This document shows, piece after piece, positions 33,996-46,470 of a stretch of DNA of 64,000 nt (its first letter is position 1; each line of letters begins with the position of its first letter). Origin of the DNA: Jacaranda mimosifolia (lineage: Eukaryota > Streptophyta > Magnoliopsida > Lamiales > Bignoniaceae); contig CM032125.1 in NCBI GenBank assembly GCA_018894105.1, forward strand, positions 31,481,032 through 31,545,031. The letters run 5' to 3'. The notes under the pieces were generated by a model, which had not been told where the DNA came from, searched no databases, and saw nothing but the letters and a program-made list of their open reading frames with translations. Made by a program: the position numbers and the translations under genes.

Positions 33996-36344
33996 TTTCA
34001 CTACAAGAAAAAATGGTTTCAGCGATCATTGTTATTAGTCGCTAAAAGTAAAAAAATGGTGGCTAAAACTTATAGTGAACAAAATAACAATGGTCGCAGG
34101 TGGTCACAGCAAAGTAGCTACTAAAAGTGCTAAGTGACGAATTATTAACTTGGACACTGAAAATACATATTTAGCGACCATCCAATAATGATTAGTAAAG
34201 ATGGAATAATCAATGACATATTTTTTACTTGCTAACATAAAAGTTTGTGGTCACTATAACATTGACATGGTTGCTGTAGGTACACATACAATGACTACAT
34301 CTTTTGGTTGGTAAAAATTGATTCTTTAGCAACCAAATCAATGGTTGCAATGATTTTTAGATAGTTGCAATAGTTGTGTTATTTGACATGTTTTAGCGAC
34401 CACATTGCGACGATAAAACATAATTGCTAAAGAGTATGTTTTAGCGACAAAATAATTGGTTACAATAATTTTAATATTGTCGCAAGACTTATTGCATTTT
34501 TTATGATCTAGTGTACCAAAAGTGTAACTACCAGCCGCTAATATATTACTTATTAGAAACCAAATGCTGATTGAAGAAATAATTTCAATTGGTAGCCAAT
34601 GTGTATATTTTAGCAACCAAATAGTGGCTACAAAAGTAGCTTGAAATGATTGTTAATATGTACTTTTAAGCCAAAAAATGATTGCCAAACAATTTTGAGT
34701 TGGAATAGATTCGGGATATATTATATACCAAAATAGGATTACAAGTGAAGAGTATTCGTGCCAAATAAAAATAAGGAAGTACTTACTTCCCTTACAATAT
34801 TTTTGGAATATTGCTAACTTATCTCCCTTTGAGGAAAATAAAAAGAAAGACAAAAAATGAAAAGAGATTAAATTACATCAAATTGCAACCCTCCTCAAGC
34901 ACTTGCAAGAGACTCCCAAGATCAAATCTCCATTCCAGTCAAAAAAAAGTTTCAGCCAAAGCCTTTTGACCCTTCAAAAAGAATGCGGACCGAATCTTCC
35001 TTGTAGCAAAGCTGCCTCCAACTTTTAGCCCCTTATCCAATGAGGACCTTCATGTCCAAACCATAAAGTTATGAACAACAAGATATGCTACAAAAGAAAG
35101 TAGCAACATTATGTGCATCCGTAATGCAAAGTAGTAAAAGCAGCTGGACCATACTTTGTTGCATAACTGTCCAATTCAACAACAAAACATCACATGTACA
35201 ACAACAAAATTTAAGGTTCTACATGCCACAAGAATTGCAGCAAAATATAACAGCATAAAATCGCAACCAAAGCAACAATTCTGAGAAGCTGTTATGAATA
35301 GCAAAATTCTATACACCATTGCGTTCAGATTATCATAGAAACAGATTCAGCGAAATTTGATAAAAGACTATGAATGATGTTATGACTCTTGTTGCAAAAA
35401 AGAGTGAAAATTCTGAGCTATGAAGGTGCCTAAAAACAGGAGGCAAGCAAAGAATTCCAGAATAACAACATCAGACCAACAAGGAAAATTCCAACTTGAA
35501 GCACATAATCTATGCAAAATCACAAAATCTGAACAGAGGTAACTTGAGCAGGAGCATGATAACCTAAAAAACTAAAGTCCCCTCTCCCAACAAAATCAAA
35601 AGGCCTACAAGAATCCACAGAACATCACAATCAAACTCAGACCCACTCAATTATATTCCCGACAACTGAGCCATTTCTAGCATGAATATACATGGATTGA
35701 TGAAAAGTTGTAGGCATATCCAAAAAATGCCAAACAGAAGCACTTTACCAATCATATATGACAGGTTTACAGCTTGACCATCGAAGAGAAAATTTACCAC
35801 AACAACTTGATGACAACACGTTATAATAAGGACCCAAAGTAACCACATCACTATTGATATAACACCATAACCACATAATTCAACTCAACAACAATATGAT
35901 AAAAAAACACTTGAATCACACAGAAGCATTAGCTTTAGGTAGCTCAACAGAATTAGGAGAGAAAACGCACAATTTCAATACCCTATTCAAACAGTTTTCC
36001 AACAATTAAACAAATTTCCAGCAACTAAAATGCCTTGGTGCCACTATCGACAACAATGAGAGCAATGCAAGAATCTGGAAAACATGAGAACAAAATGAAA
36101 ACAATACAACAAAATAAATTTGCTGCAACATGAGAATAATGCAACAATCTGGAGTGTGATTTATAGCCATTCCAGCACCAAAATAAATGCATAAATAAAC
36201 TGACTTTGAGAATAATACAAACAACAAGATTCATGTCAGTCCCATTGATCAAAGGCTACATAAAAACTTGAGCTTACGACTCAAAATAGAGAATCAGTTG
36301 CTATTCAAATATAGTGCAAATACAAATAATAAAGAAAGTGATAC

Positions 36345-36532
36345 CTCAGGGCAAGATTCCGTCCCCCATGCCATAGCTGAAATTGCCTGAATAGATATTC
36401 TCATATTTAACCATCAGAAAGAGTGTCCCAATATATAGAATATATATTGAGATTATACAACATTCTAACCTGAACACCTCCAGCTTTAAGAATATGAGCA
36501 ACGTCTGCTTTCTTAGCACAAAAAAGAACCTC
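36345..36532 (-). pseudogene. Captured histidinol dehydrogenase fragment (two exons)
   Basis: Minus-strand exon 36470-36532 (63 nt) encodes EVLFCAKKADVAHILKAGGV plus Q. After an 83-bp GT-AG intron, exon 36345-36386 (42 nt) encodes AISAMAWGTESCPE. The joined 35 residues match the segment of plant histidinol dehydrogenase (last steps of histidine biosynthesis, plastid) just before the FGPGNQYV motif, by my knowledge of the family. Frame and phase 0 are kept across the intron, so capture was at the DNA level. The flanking exons are missing: the downstream sequence does not continue into the family's next motif. It is a gene fragment carried by the CACTA element and makes no enzyme. Confidence 0.75.
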
Positions 36533-38711
36533 CTACAAACAATCAATGGCAGGTGAGCGATTTAAAATCAAAATTGTATCAGTTCAAGATAAGAACAACT
36601 ACCTTACAAATTTCATGAAATTTTAACTCCATTAAATTAATCCTTTGAAGTAAAGTCCAGCACTTTGACCCAACTCATATCCATTTATAACTACTGAAAA
36701 GACAAACAATGCATTAGAATAATATAGTTAGCTATTATTTAATTATAGATAGTTAAATCTAATTATCGATTGATATAGTTAATTAACTAATTATATGTAT
36801 ATCATAGTTAGTTTTATTCTCTTTCTGATAGCAAGAGAAAAAGGTCAAATTTGGAAGGTTAACTTTTCATTTTATTCTACTGTAAAAGTTAATTCTAGGA
36901 ATTTCTACGAGATGGAAACAATACTTGGTAATAGGTACAAAGATTGATTTTTTAGGGTCCAATAATTGATTACTTTCCTGTATTGAAGGAATTGTAAGTT
37001 GAGATCTATACTATACACCTAGAAGTGATTTATCCAAATATTTAAGTCAAAGCTCAAACTGTGTATTCAATTATAAAAGGTATTTTTTCTAGAAATAAAT
37101 GCATAAAGAACATAAAATTTTGCCACATGACATAAAAATTCCAACCTCAACATAAAAATAGCTTTTTTCCCACTCCCCAAAATCCAAATATGTTTAATGG
37201 TCAGTCCATTTTCACTATCCATAATCTAGACCATGCCTTCAATGTAAAAAGCATATAAGTCAGACAACAACTGCATTCTTGAAAGATCTCAGCTTTCGAG
37301 AAAAGTAATTACAATCCTTCACATGGAGAAATATAATTGGTCATATTTCAGATTTACATAGCTTATTCATTTCTGTCTCAGTTTTCTATTCTTTTGATTA
37401 TAGCTGCAGTGAATTTCTTAGTCCTTCAACAAGTTCTGGTGTTGTGTTTTAAATTCCAGAAATTGGTTCACGTTATTTTCTTAGCTCAGCTACTATCTTG
37501 GTCATTTTGTTGTTGTTTCCACTGCGGTAGATTGATGACATACAACTTAGAGGTTCAATCAAACACTCTAAACACCACAACATCTTAGACTTTACTGGGA
37601 GTTAAATGCATAGATTGCTGGGATATGAAACATTAGACTTTTTGGCTGTTTTGTTGGAATGTGCTTTCAAAAGGTGTTGGAAGGATTTTGCTGCAATTTC
37701 ACAGTAATTATGCTACAGCTTTTATGTGCTGGAATGTGCTTAAAACAGGTTTATGAGCTCATGGAACTTTGCTTGGGAAAGGATACAAGAATTGGCTATA
37801 GTTTGGAATAGAAATTCTCAATATTCTAGAACAACAAAATCATCAAGAACCAATTATAGAATATAAAGATAATTATGCTAAAACCAATCTAATAAGCCTA
37901 TCTATATATGAAGAAAAGCTTGAATCTTGGGAGTATCTTTGGGAAAATGTAGGTAAAAAATTAACTTATTTCTATTTATACAAAGTAAAAAGATAATAAT
38001 ACACAAACACAATCTTTCCTCAGGAGTCATCTTATTTCTCTCATGTATCAAACAAATGATTATCTGCCAACATTCCCAATTGGACAATAGAAAACAAGCC
38101 AAAAAACTTGAAACATCATAATTATAGATAATTACAAATAAGACAATGTCTGTTAAAAAAAAAATACTTTTGTGAGAAAGCAAAGTAACTGACCAGTTTT
38201 AGTCTTTCAATAAGAAGTGTGTGTTGGTGATAAATAGTTATTATCGGGCTGTACTACCCTCCTCTCAACTCAACAATAATATGAGAAGTCAAATTAATCA
38301 TATATAGTTCTCAAGCATTTCCTCACAGCTTTTTGCATTAAATATTATGTTGACAAAATTTTTACCTACAACAGAATAACCATATGTAGGACGAATACAT
38401 CTGCACCTCTCTAACCAAAGGAAGTTGGAGCTTGGCGGATAACAAAAATTACACATTAGCAAACTACTGTTGTTTATCCAAGGAATACATGATCTTTAAA
38501 TAGCTACAGGAGAAGAAAACAAATCAGACATGAAACAACATAGAGTAAACTACCACCTAAGAATCTTGTGTAGTTTTGGTTGAATTTTTACATGTGCTTA
38601 GTCTAATAAGCACATGATTTACCACTTGGAGTTGGATTCAACTTTGACTGTCCAGCATTTACCATTTGCAAAAATTACTAGTGCCCAAGATAGAAAGTAA
38701 AATAAACTTAC

Positions 38712-38842
38712 AGAGATGATGATACAATGGAACTTGCCAAAGAATCATTCCTTTCTCCAACAATTTTCAAGTCAGCAAGTTGCTTCTCTTTTTCTATTGC
38801 AGCATCCTTCTTAATCTCTTCAATGCTCTTTGTAGATAGAAA
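38712..38842 (-). pseudogene. Exon-like fragment of unknown gene inside CACTA
   Basis: A 131-nt minus-strand open segment bounded by AG (38843-38844 side) and GTAAG. In one frame it encodes a charged, helix-prone peptide: STKSIEEIKKDAAIEKEKQ, then LADLKIVGERNDSLASSIV. I do not recognise the family. It has the borders and composition of a real exon and lies in the same orientation as the histidinol dehydrogenase fragment, so it may be captured from another gene. It is not shown to be expressed. Confidence 0.4.
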
Positions 38843-40377
38843 CTAAACACGTCAAACAGATTGGGAAAACCATTGAGTTAGCTAATATGGTTAATTAATT
38901 TTATATGGCATATATAATGTTTCATACACTATGATCAACTTGTCATGACAAATCATGAGATTGATTGCCTTTCCATCAACAAAATATTGCATTAGCAAAT
39001 GTACTACTGCAACACCAGATTGGATTTTGAATTCACATTAATATTCTAATGGCAACAGAATGAACTCTAATAGTTGTCAGTAGAATGGAATGGCCAATTC
39101 TTCAAGATAAAGATATCAAACACACAATACTGCATGAAGCAGCACCTTGATGACTTTAAAGAAAAAATCATTTCAAACTTGCAACTCTCATCGGTTTTCT
39201 AGTTTATCAATCACCATCCTTGAAGCATCATGCTAAGAGCCCCAAGACTAGCAAATTTGGCAAGGGAATCACCAGAACCGCTAATTTCTATTGATCTTGT
39301 CAGTTATGGAACAAGAAATCTTCACTTTAAAATATTGAAATCGATTGATGGTAAAATAAGAATTCTAGTTCACAACCAAGAAATTTTGACAAAATGTCGC
39401 AACATAAACCATAGTCACTCCAGACAAGTTAACTTAAAAAAAAAAAAAAGGAAAATCAATTGCAATGAAGATTTCTTTAAGGCAAGGTATAATCTGTATG
39501 CACCTAAGTTGAAAGGACAAAGTCACACAGCCAAGTATAAAATTAGTATGCATGAAAAGCTTTTACTTGTAAGCACTAAGCAGTATAAACCAGGGACTTG
39601 GATACGACTAATTGCATCCTACCTCTGTTATGCAGCTGAAACAAACTCCATATTGTCACATTCAAGTATTCATAATTGTTGAATTGCTGTCCACGATCCC
39701 ACTTCCTAGTCACTCTAAATCCTCCACTATATTTAATCCATGGGAACTAATGCCTTGATTTCCCACCCTTTCCAGTCAGTTGAACAGCGCAGACTAAAAA
39801 CCCCAAAAATAATATGAAAAAACTGTAGTTCTACCAGAAGCTCTGAGCATCTTATAGGAGACCTACTGTGGTGCATAAAACATAAAATAAATAAAATTAG
39901 TGCCAAGCCTGTAAGCCTGGACAAAACTCCAAATTTTCACTTAATTTTTCAAATAATAGCCAATGACAAATTCAACTAAAACTGGTAACTACACAATGTG
40001 TTGGTGATAAACATCTTCCCTACAACTTTCTTTATATATATCCACTAAACCATGCATAAATGTATACCTCCCTTAGCAACTACACAAATTTGATAAGAAG
40101 TACCTATTGAATGGGTTATTCTTGTTTTTTCAGAACAACTTAATTTTCATCGGAGAGCACACCAATACTAAAGCCACATTTAACTACAGTTTAATGGGGA
40201 AAAGAATAAGAGGAAGAGCAGGATATACATGGGACCACTAAACTAATTAAAACTATGAGAAGGATTAGGTTGTTCAACCCATCATATGAATTAGGCTGTT
40301 CAACTAAATTTTATAAACGTAATCTCTCCAGAAGTGTGAAAATTGAAGAATTTGGAAAATGGTGATCAGAATGTTAC

Positions 40378-40705
40378 CTGAATATCTGGCGTTCACTCTG
40401 TTTCTGCCTTTGGATGAAGTGTTTTGCTGCGACTTGAGATTGAATCAGAACGATAGCAATTCCATGCAATTCTAATGTGAGTAATTGGATTTTCAACCGT
40501 GCCTAGATGAATTTCTTCGGCAGATTTGGAGTACAACGACTATGGAGAAGAGATAAATCCGAGCAAAGTAACTTAGAGTGTGAATTTGGTTATTGAAACG
40601 ACAACGGCGGTAGGGAGACTGCGGAGGCGCTGCAGTGTGGTGAAGAATTTGGGAATGGAGGTTGGATTTGGGGTTCGATAAAACAAAAGAAGAGATTAAT
40701 AGCAT
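40378..40705 (-). pseudogene. Possible captured first exon inside CACTA
   Basis: The minus strand shows a C-rich leader-like start (including TCTCCCTACCGCCGTTG), open frames, and an end CAGATATTCAG followed by GTAACATT, a good splice donor. One frame ends VAAKHFIQRQKQSERQIF; another begins MLLISSFVLS but meets a stop. The segment does not splice in frame onto 38712-38842. The product is unknown. It looks like the 5' part of a plant gene picked up by the transposon. Confidence 0.35.
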
Positions 40706-43164
40706 CTGGATTTAGTTTTTTTTATATAGATATATATATACTTAACGGGAGCTTTAAGATCCCATAATTATAATTTAAAAAAATGATTAGAAGTTTTTAA
40801 CATATAAATATAATCACTAAATACAAAAAACCTATTATTTAATATTAATTTGTAAGGTTGTTAACCCAAAAAATAAAATAATTAGCAGGAGCTTACGTAA
40901 TCCCCCTAAATAACACTATTAATATACTTATTATTTTAAATAAAAATATTCTCTTTATCTCAATTTCGTATTTGAGTTTATAATTTTGTTAATTTTATAG
41001 TTATAAGATATGAGAAATAAAAAATTAAATCAAATCTGGTCTTTAGTATCTAGTTAAGTAAAATGGTTTAATCTTAAAAAGTTTAACTGGAGTTTAAAAT
41101 CCTACAACTATAATTCAATTTCTCCATAAATAAATAAAATATCTAATGTATAAGCATATATTAGAGGAGGTTAAACTCCCACTAAATACTAAAAACCCTT
41201 ATTATCTATTATTAATTAGTGGGGGTTGTTAAACCTCCATAGTTAAACTCCCACAAAATACTAAAAACCGCTATTGTTTATTATTACTTAGTGGGGTTTT
41301 AACAACCCCTATAGAACGTTTAGTGAGGGTTCATAATAACCCCCACTAAATAACCTAGCCCTCACTAAATAACCCCTACTAATATATTTATTTTTTGTAG
41401 TGTAAGTTTAATTTTCAAATAAATTCAATAACAAAATTTTGATTTAAGATCAATTTCTTGGATAAAAGACATGTCATGAATTAGAAGGGGGAATTATCAT
41501 GTCTCTCTTCTTAATTGAACTAAGTTTAGAGAGGAAACTTTAGAGATTTCATTTTTTTTGTGATGCCTTCAATAAAAAGTAACACTAGCTTTTTAGGTTT
41601 TAGACATAAATTAGTATTTATAATGCGTCAATATTTTTACTATTACTCTTTTATTTAGAAATAAATATAAAATAAAGAAAATTAATAATTCCTACATTCC
41701 TACTTAGGAGTGCCCGTTCGACAATATTGATTTGAGAATTGTTACTTTTATTGAAGATAGTTCAATTGGTTTTTTAAACCATGGAATGCTACATTTTCTT
41801 TAAGTTAAAAAATTTGTTTTTATTATCAAAATATTTATTTTAAAAAAGACTACTTTTTTCTTTAATTGAAAATTTTGTTTATTAGTATTACTATATTTTT
41901 CCTAAATATTAATTAAATTATCTGATATGTCCAAAAAATAATCAAACTAGCCAATCAACTACTAATTTTACATTAAATTTTAGATGGAACAATTTAATAT
42001 ATTTTATTTTTAATGTTATTAAAATCAAATGAATTAAATATTAATAGAATGGCTTCCAACCTCCAAAAACAAACTAGCCAATCAACTGCTAATTTTACAT
42101 TGTATTCAATATGCATTAGTTCGAAGTTTCAAATTAAGTTTAAAACATAGACACACATTGAAGGTAAGAGTTTTTATAGTAAATATTTATAATAGGCTTA
42201 GGCTTTAGCAGAACCTATCTCAATCAATATCAAACTATATTAATTTGAAGTCACAATCTTAATGTAAGTGCGTTGTACTTTTCCCTAATAGGTAAAAGTC
42301 CTATCAAAATAACTGTATCATACCTTTCCTTACTCTTATGTAAAGTCCTATCCACTAAAAGTTTTGTAATAATTCATTTTTCACATATATTTAATTGAGA
42401 ATAAGTACTTAATAAACTATAAAAAATAAGAAACAAGGGATAAATATTGATAACATTCTTTGTACATTTCCTTGTTGCAATTCATCAAGTACTCAACTAA
42501 ACATTTGAGTTTATACATATTATAATGTTTGTACATATTAAATATAGATTTGTTCTGTCTTTCAAATCGTAAGTGAATCTTTGCAATTTCATACGTACTA
42601 TGCTCTCATTGGTCTAAATAATAATGTCCATTGAAAGAAAATCTATTAGAGTATGACATATAAGATTTTAAAAAAATACTTAATTTTTAATTAATAAATA
42701 ATTTAGTTAAAAAATATATTTTGTTTATTTATTTATTTATTCTTAATTAATATAGTCTTTTAATTTTTTAGGACATTTTGGATTCTTCTCAAATTTCGTT
42801 TATGTTACAACTAGATTTGTCATTTTAGGAGAGTTATTGTAATTTTTTATTAAAAAAAACAAAAGAGGATTTTTTCTGGCAATTTTGCCAAACTTCAGAA
42901 GTAGTTGGCATAATTCACCATAAGAAAAAACTACTTACAATCTATTAAGATAAATTTTTATATCAATAAAAAAATCATCAAACTATTTTCGATCAAAAAA
43001 TCTATTCTATTAACTTTTCATTTAAAAAAATCTACCATTAAGTTTATGCTATTTTTTAGAAGAAAATTGACTTCAAGTTGTTAGTTAAGTGAATATTTAA
43101 TATTCACTTTAAGAAATTATTTTTCTTGACTTCTATCCAATAAAAATAAAAAGTAAGAAGAGTG

Positions 43165-43397
43165 AGAGAAACCCATATCCATTCTTGTCTCAATGGCACT
43201 AATTGTTTACTTTTCTGCCAAAATTGATACCAAAAGAAACCTTCCACCAAAACTTGGAGAAACCAATACCCATTCCCATGTCAATGGCGCTAATTGTTTT
43301 CTTCTCGGCCAAAATTGATACCAAAAGAAACCTTTTGCCAAAAGTTGGAGAAACCCATACCCATTCCTATCTCAATGGTGCTAATTGTTTTCTTTAA
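43165..43397. repeat. 92-bp tandem repeat, ~2.5 units
   Basis: GAGAAACCCATA/GAGAAACCAATA begins at 43165, 43257 and 43349; each unit contains TCAATGGCRCTAATTGTTT and GCCAAAATTGATACCAAAAG (first two complete). It lies inside the CACTA element. An open frame over it is repeat-derived. Confidence 0.75.
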
Positions 43398-44019
43398 TCG
43401 ATATGGGAAGAAATTCTGCCAAAATTGATATGGAAAGATTTTTCTCCATAATTATGGAGTGATTGCTATGGGAAGAAAATTGTCCATCTACATGATACAT
43501 AAGCAAGTGGCGAATGGGTGAGAATCATTTCAGCCATATTAGATCCTAGTTCTCTTCTCCTCCAGAAGATTTTCCTAAATAGTAAGTATTTCTCCCCAAT
43601 CTCTCATAGTAAGAATTGTAGAATTAATCCTCTCTGCTGTTTTCTGTTTTATTTTGATTTTTGTTCTTTGTATTTCTCGTAAAATTGATCCTTAATGGGA
43701 AAACTTAGTTTCTGGGATTTAATTTAATTATTAAAATTGAAGTATAAATGAATGCTTTAACTATAATTATCTTTTTCTATTTTGTGTTCCCTATTTTAGC
43801 ATACTCGATCGATCACTTAGTCTCTTTTCCTAATTCAACTTTTCTTTTAATCTCTATCTTGAAACGTGTTTTCTAACAGATCCGACAAAAAGAGTACAGA
43901 GGCATAGAAGGGCAGTAAGGTGATCTCTTTATTACCATTCAGTTTGTAATTTAGTGCGATGATTTATATATAGCAGTATAAAATTCGAGTTTTTAATTTA
44001 CCCTATGAATATCCCTTGC

Positions 44020-44280
44020 ACCTGTTATGCCTCTTTTATGAAAGCAGAAGCTTAATTTGTGTCTCTAATTTAGGGTGAATTTAACCTCATAACTGAAGCC
44101 GACAGGATCTCTTATAAGGTGCAATTCATGGCCTCAGTTATGAGGCTGAATTCACCACATAAAAGAGGCACAAATTCAGCCTCTATCATCATAACAGAGG
44201 CTTAAGAGATGGTGAATTCGTGCCTCAATTATAAGGTGAAATCAGCCACATAACAATATTATAAGGTGAACTCAGGATGT
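44020..44280. repeat. Cluster of short inverted repeats (GAGGCTGAATTC type)
   Basis: Motifs such as CCTCAGTTATGAGG, GAGGCTGAATTC and GAATTTAGCCTC-like inverses alternate over ~260 bp. This resembles subterminal repeats of another CACTA family, so a nested or older element may be buried here. Boundaries are not resolved. Confidence 0.45.
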
Positions 44281-46296
44281 GGACTAATTCAGTCTTTATT
44301 ATGAGAACTCAATATAAAACAAATTGGTTTGTACAATTTTCTAGTATTTTAAACTTTCTCATATGTAATTGTTTGATTGCATGTTCATGGACAGTAAAAG
44401 TGGTTATAACTCTAAGAATTTACTCTAAATTTCGTTTGCATATCATGTTTGATTTTTCATCCAAAATTTGACAATTGCTTTATAACATTGAACATATGAT
44501 TCCATTTCGATAACAAGTGCGACAATGAGTACCACTTTTAAGCGCAAGATTGAGTTGTCAAGAGCAATGGCTACTACCAATAACACGAGTCATGTGAAGT
44601 GTAAAACGGAGTTGGCTAATGCCCTATGCTTCAAATTCTAATTTTTTTTCCTTTATTGATATCAATCTTGTGATACTTTAGTTTTTAGTTTATTTTTTTC
44701 CATTGGCTTCCAAAGCCAGATTCGAGCATTGGTTTCTTATTACTTCATTTGCAAGTCTTTTAGTTTGTCGCAACTGGTTGGGTTGATTTTCTTAATTCAA
44801 GTCGCTGCACTAATTAGGAACTCAGTTGATATAGCAAATGTTGCTGATGTTCTTTCAGTTGAATGCTTGCCTTGGATGTGATTTTGCTTCAGTTTTAGGA
44901 TTATGTTATTGCTCAGATTTTGTGGCAGCATTTTTTTCCTACTACTGAGTGTGACTTCAGTTTCCAATCTACATGTTAATCTTGATCTGCTACTGAGTAA
45001 GTTTTTGGTGATTTTGGAACTCCTTTGATCCTTTTGTGCATGTGATGAAGCTGTCGCCTTTATGAGAATAGTTGCTGCAAATCTGAAACTCTATTTTTGA
45101 GTATTTGTGGACGCACAGTTGTCTGATTATCAACATTCAATCTACTGAACTGTGCTAGGATTTGTTGCCTTTGTTTTGTGATTTAGCTTATATTAATAGC
45201 TTCATTTGGCTAGTGGTCTTTTGTTCAAATCCAATAAGTACAACTTGTTTTGAAACTGCATAGAGTATGTGAATTTGTGATTTAGGTCCAGATTTTGCTG
45301 TGGGGATCATTTGTTGGTAACCTGATGTGCATTTCATATTTGAATTTGTTGGAAGTTGGATTCTAATTATTGCTGAGAGCTACAATAATATGTTCTTCTT
45401 ATTGCTGCTCAGTTTGTTTCGGAATTATGGTCACAACTACATAAAGAACAACACGTTTTCTTTATATGTTGGTATTGAGATTTGATGAGATATTTTGCTC
45501 TATATGACAGACGCTGGCTCATTTAGACTGGTTTGGATGGTGCACTTGGGATGCATTTTATACTGAAGTTAGTCCGAGTGGGATCAAACAAGGCCTTTAG
45601 AGGTGTGTATATATATATGGCAAAAAAACATCAAAAGTCCCATTGGAATCTATTTCACTAAAATTTACATGAAATTTTCATGTTTTACAATTTCAAAGAA
45701 GGCGACATTTCTCCAAAGATCCTCATCATAGACGATGGATGGCAACAAACGAAAAATGGGTTTAAGAAGGAAGATTAGCTGCTGATTGAAGGAACACAGT
45801 AAGCACTGCAGTTTTTAGAATGATTCAAACTCTGTAACTCATTTGGTCGTTCTACTGAGCACTATTGATGCTTCTGTTGGTTTAGATTTGCGATTAGATT
45901 AACAGATACCAAGGAAAACAACAAGTTCAAGGTCTTAGAATCAGATAGTTCAAGTACAAATTAAAAGAGTTAATCCATTACATCAAAGAAAATTATGGCT
46001 TAACTAATTTCCTTTTACGGGCCTAACAAACTAATTATATCAAATATGCTTAAATAGGTTGAGGAGGGAATAACTTTTAACATTGCTGGAGGTTTGATGC
46101 TTGAACATCCACTCACTTTGCCATTGGTAGACACTATGATTAGTCTCTCTATCTCTCTCTCACCATTGATACAAAAGTTGACATGCAGTATGAAGTCAAC
46201 TTTGTACCAAAACTTAGTCAAATTTTTCAAGCACTAAAGGGCTTTGAGCTGAAAAGGGGCTTGACAACATCAATGTGGAACTAATTCCTTGGTTGC

Positions 46297-46470
46297 GATT
46301 CATCTAATAAAAGCGTCATAGCACTACTACTGCATAGTCTTAGCCGCATCAAGAACCTCACATGGTTGATGGTCAAATTCTCCCACACCTTCAAGGAAAG
46401 GAACTGTGTTGTTGATTACTTAGCAGAACTGTTTTGCTCCTTGGAGCAAAACTCGATGCTGAATTATTAA
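46297..46470 (+). pseudogene. Relic of a LINE-type RNase H domain
   Basis: A 57-residue open segment reads DSSNKSVIALLLHSLSRIKN, followed by WLMVKFSHTFKERNCVVDYL and AELFCS, ending at TAA. The pattern of D-S near the start and SHxxKExNxVxDxLA near the end is that of the C-terminal half of the RNase H domain (RVT_3) found in plant non-LTR retrotransposons. The sequence before it is out of frame. It is an old fragment inside the CACTA element. Confidence 0.45.

Noticed and set aside
39230..39682. 150-codon open frame on the + strand in the CACTA element
   Set aside because: No motif or family resemblance, no supporting splice or context, and it lies opposite to the captured exon fragments; treated as chance.
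36345..40705. Possibility that a functional host gene lies here on the minus strand
   Set aside because: The histidinol dehydrogenase part covers only 35 residues, neighbours do not continue the protein, and everything lies between matched CACTA ends with one target duplication.
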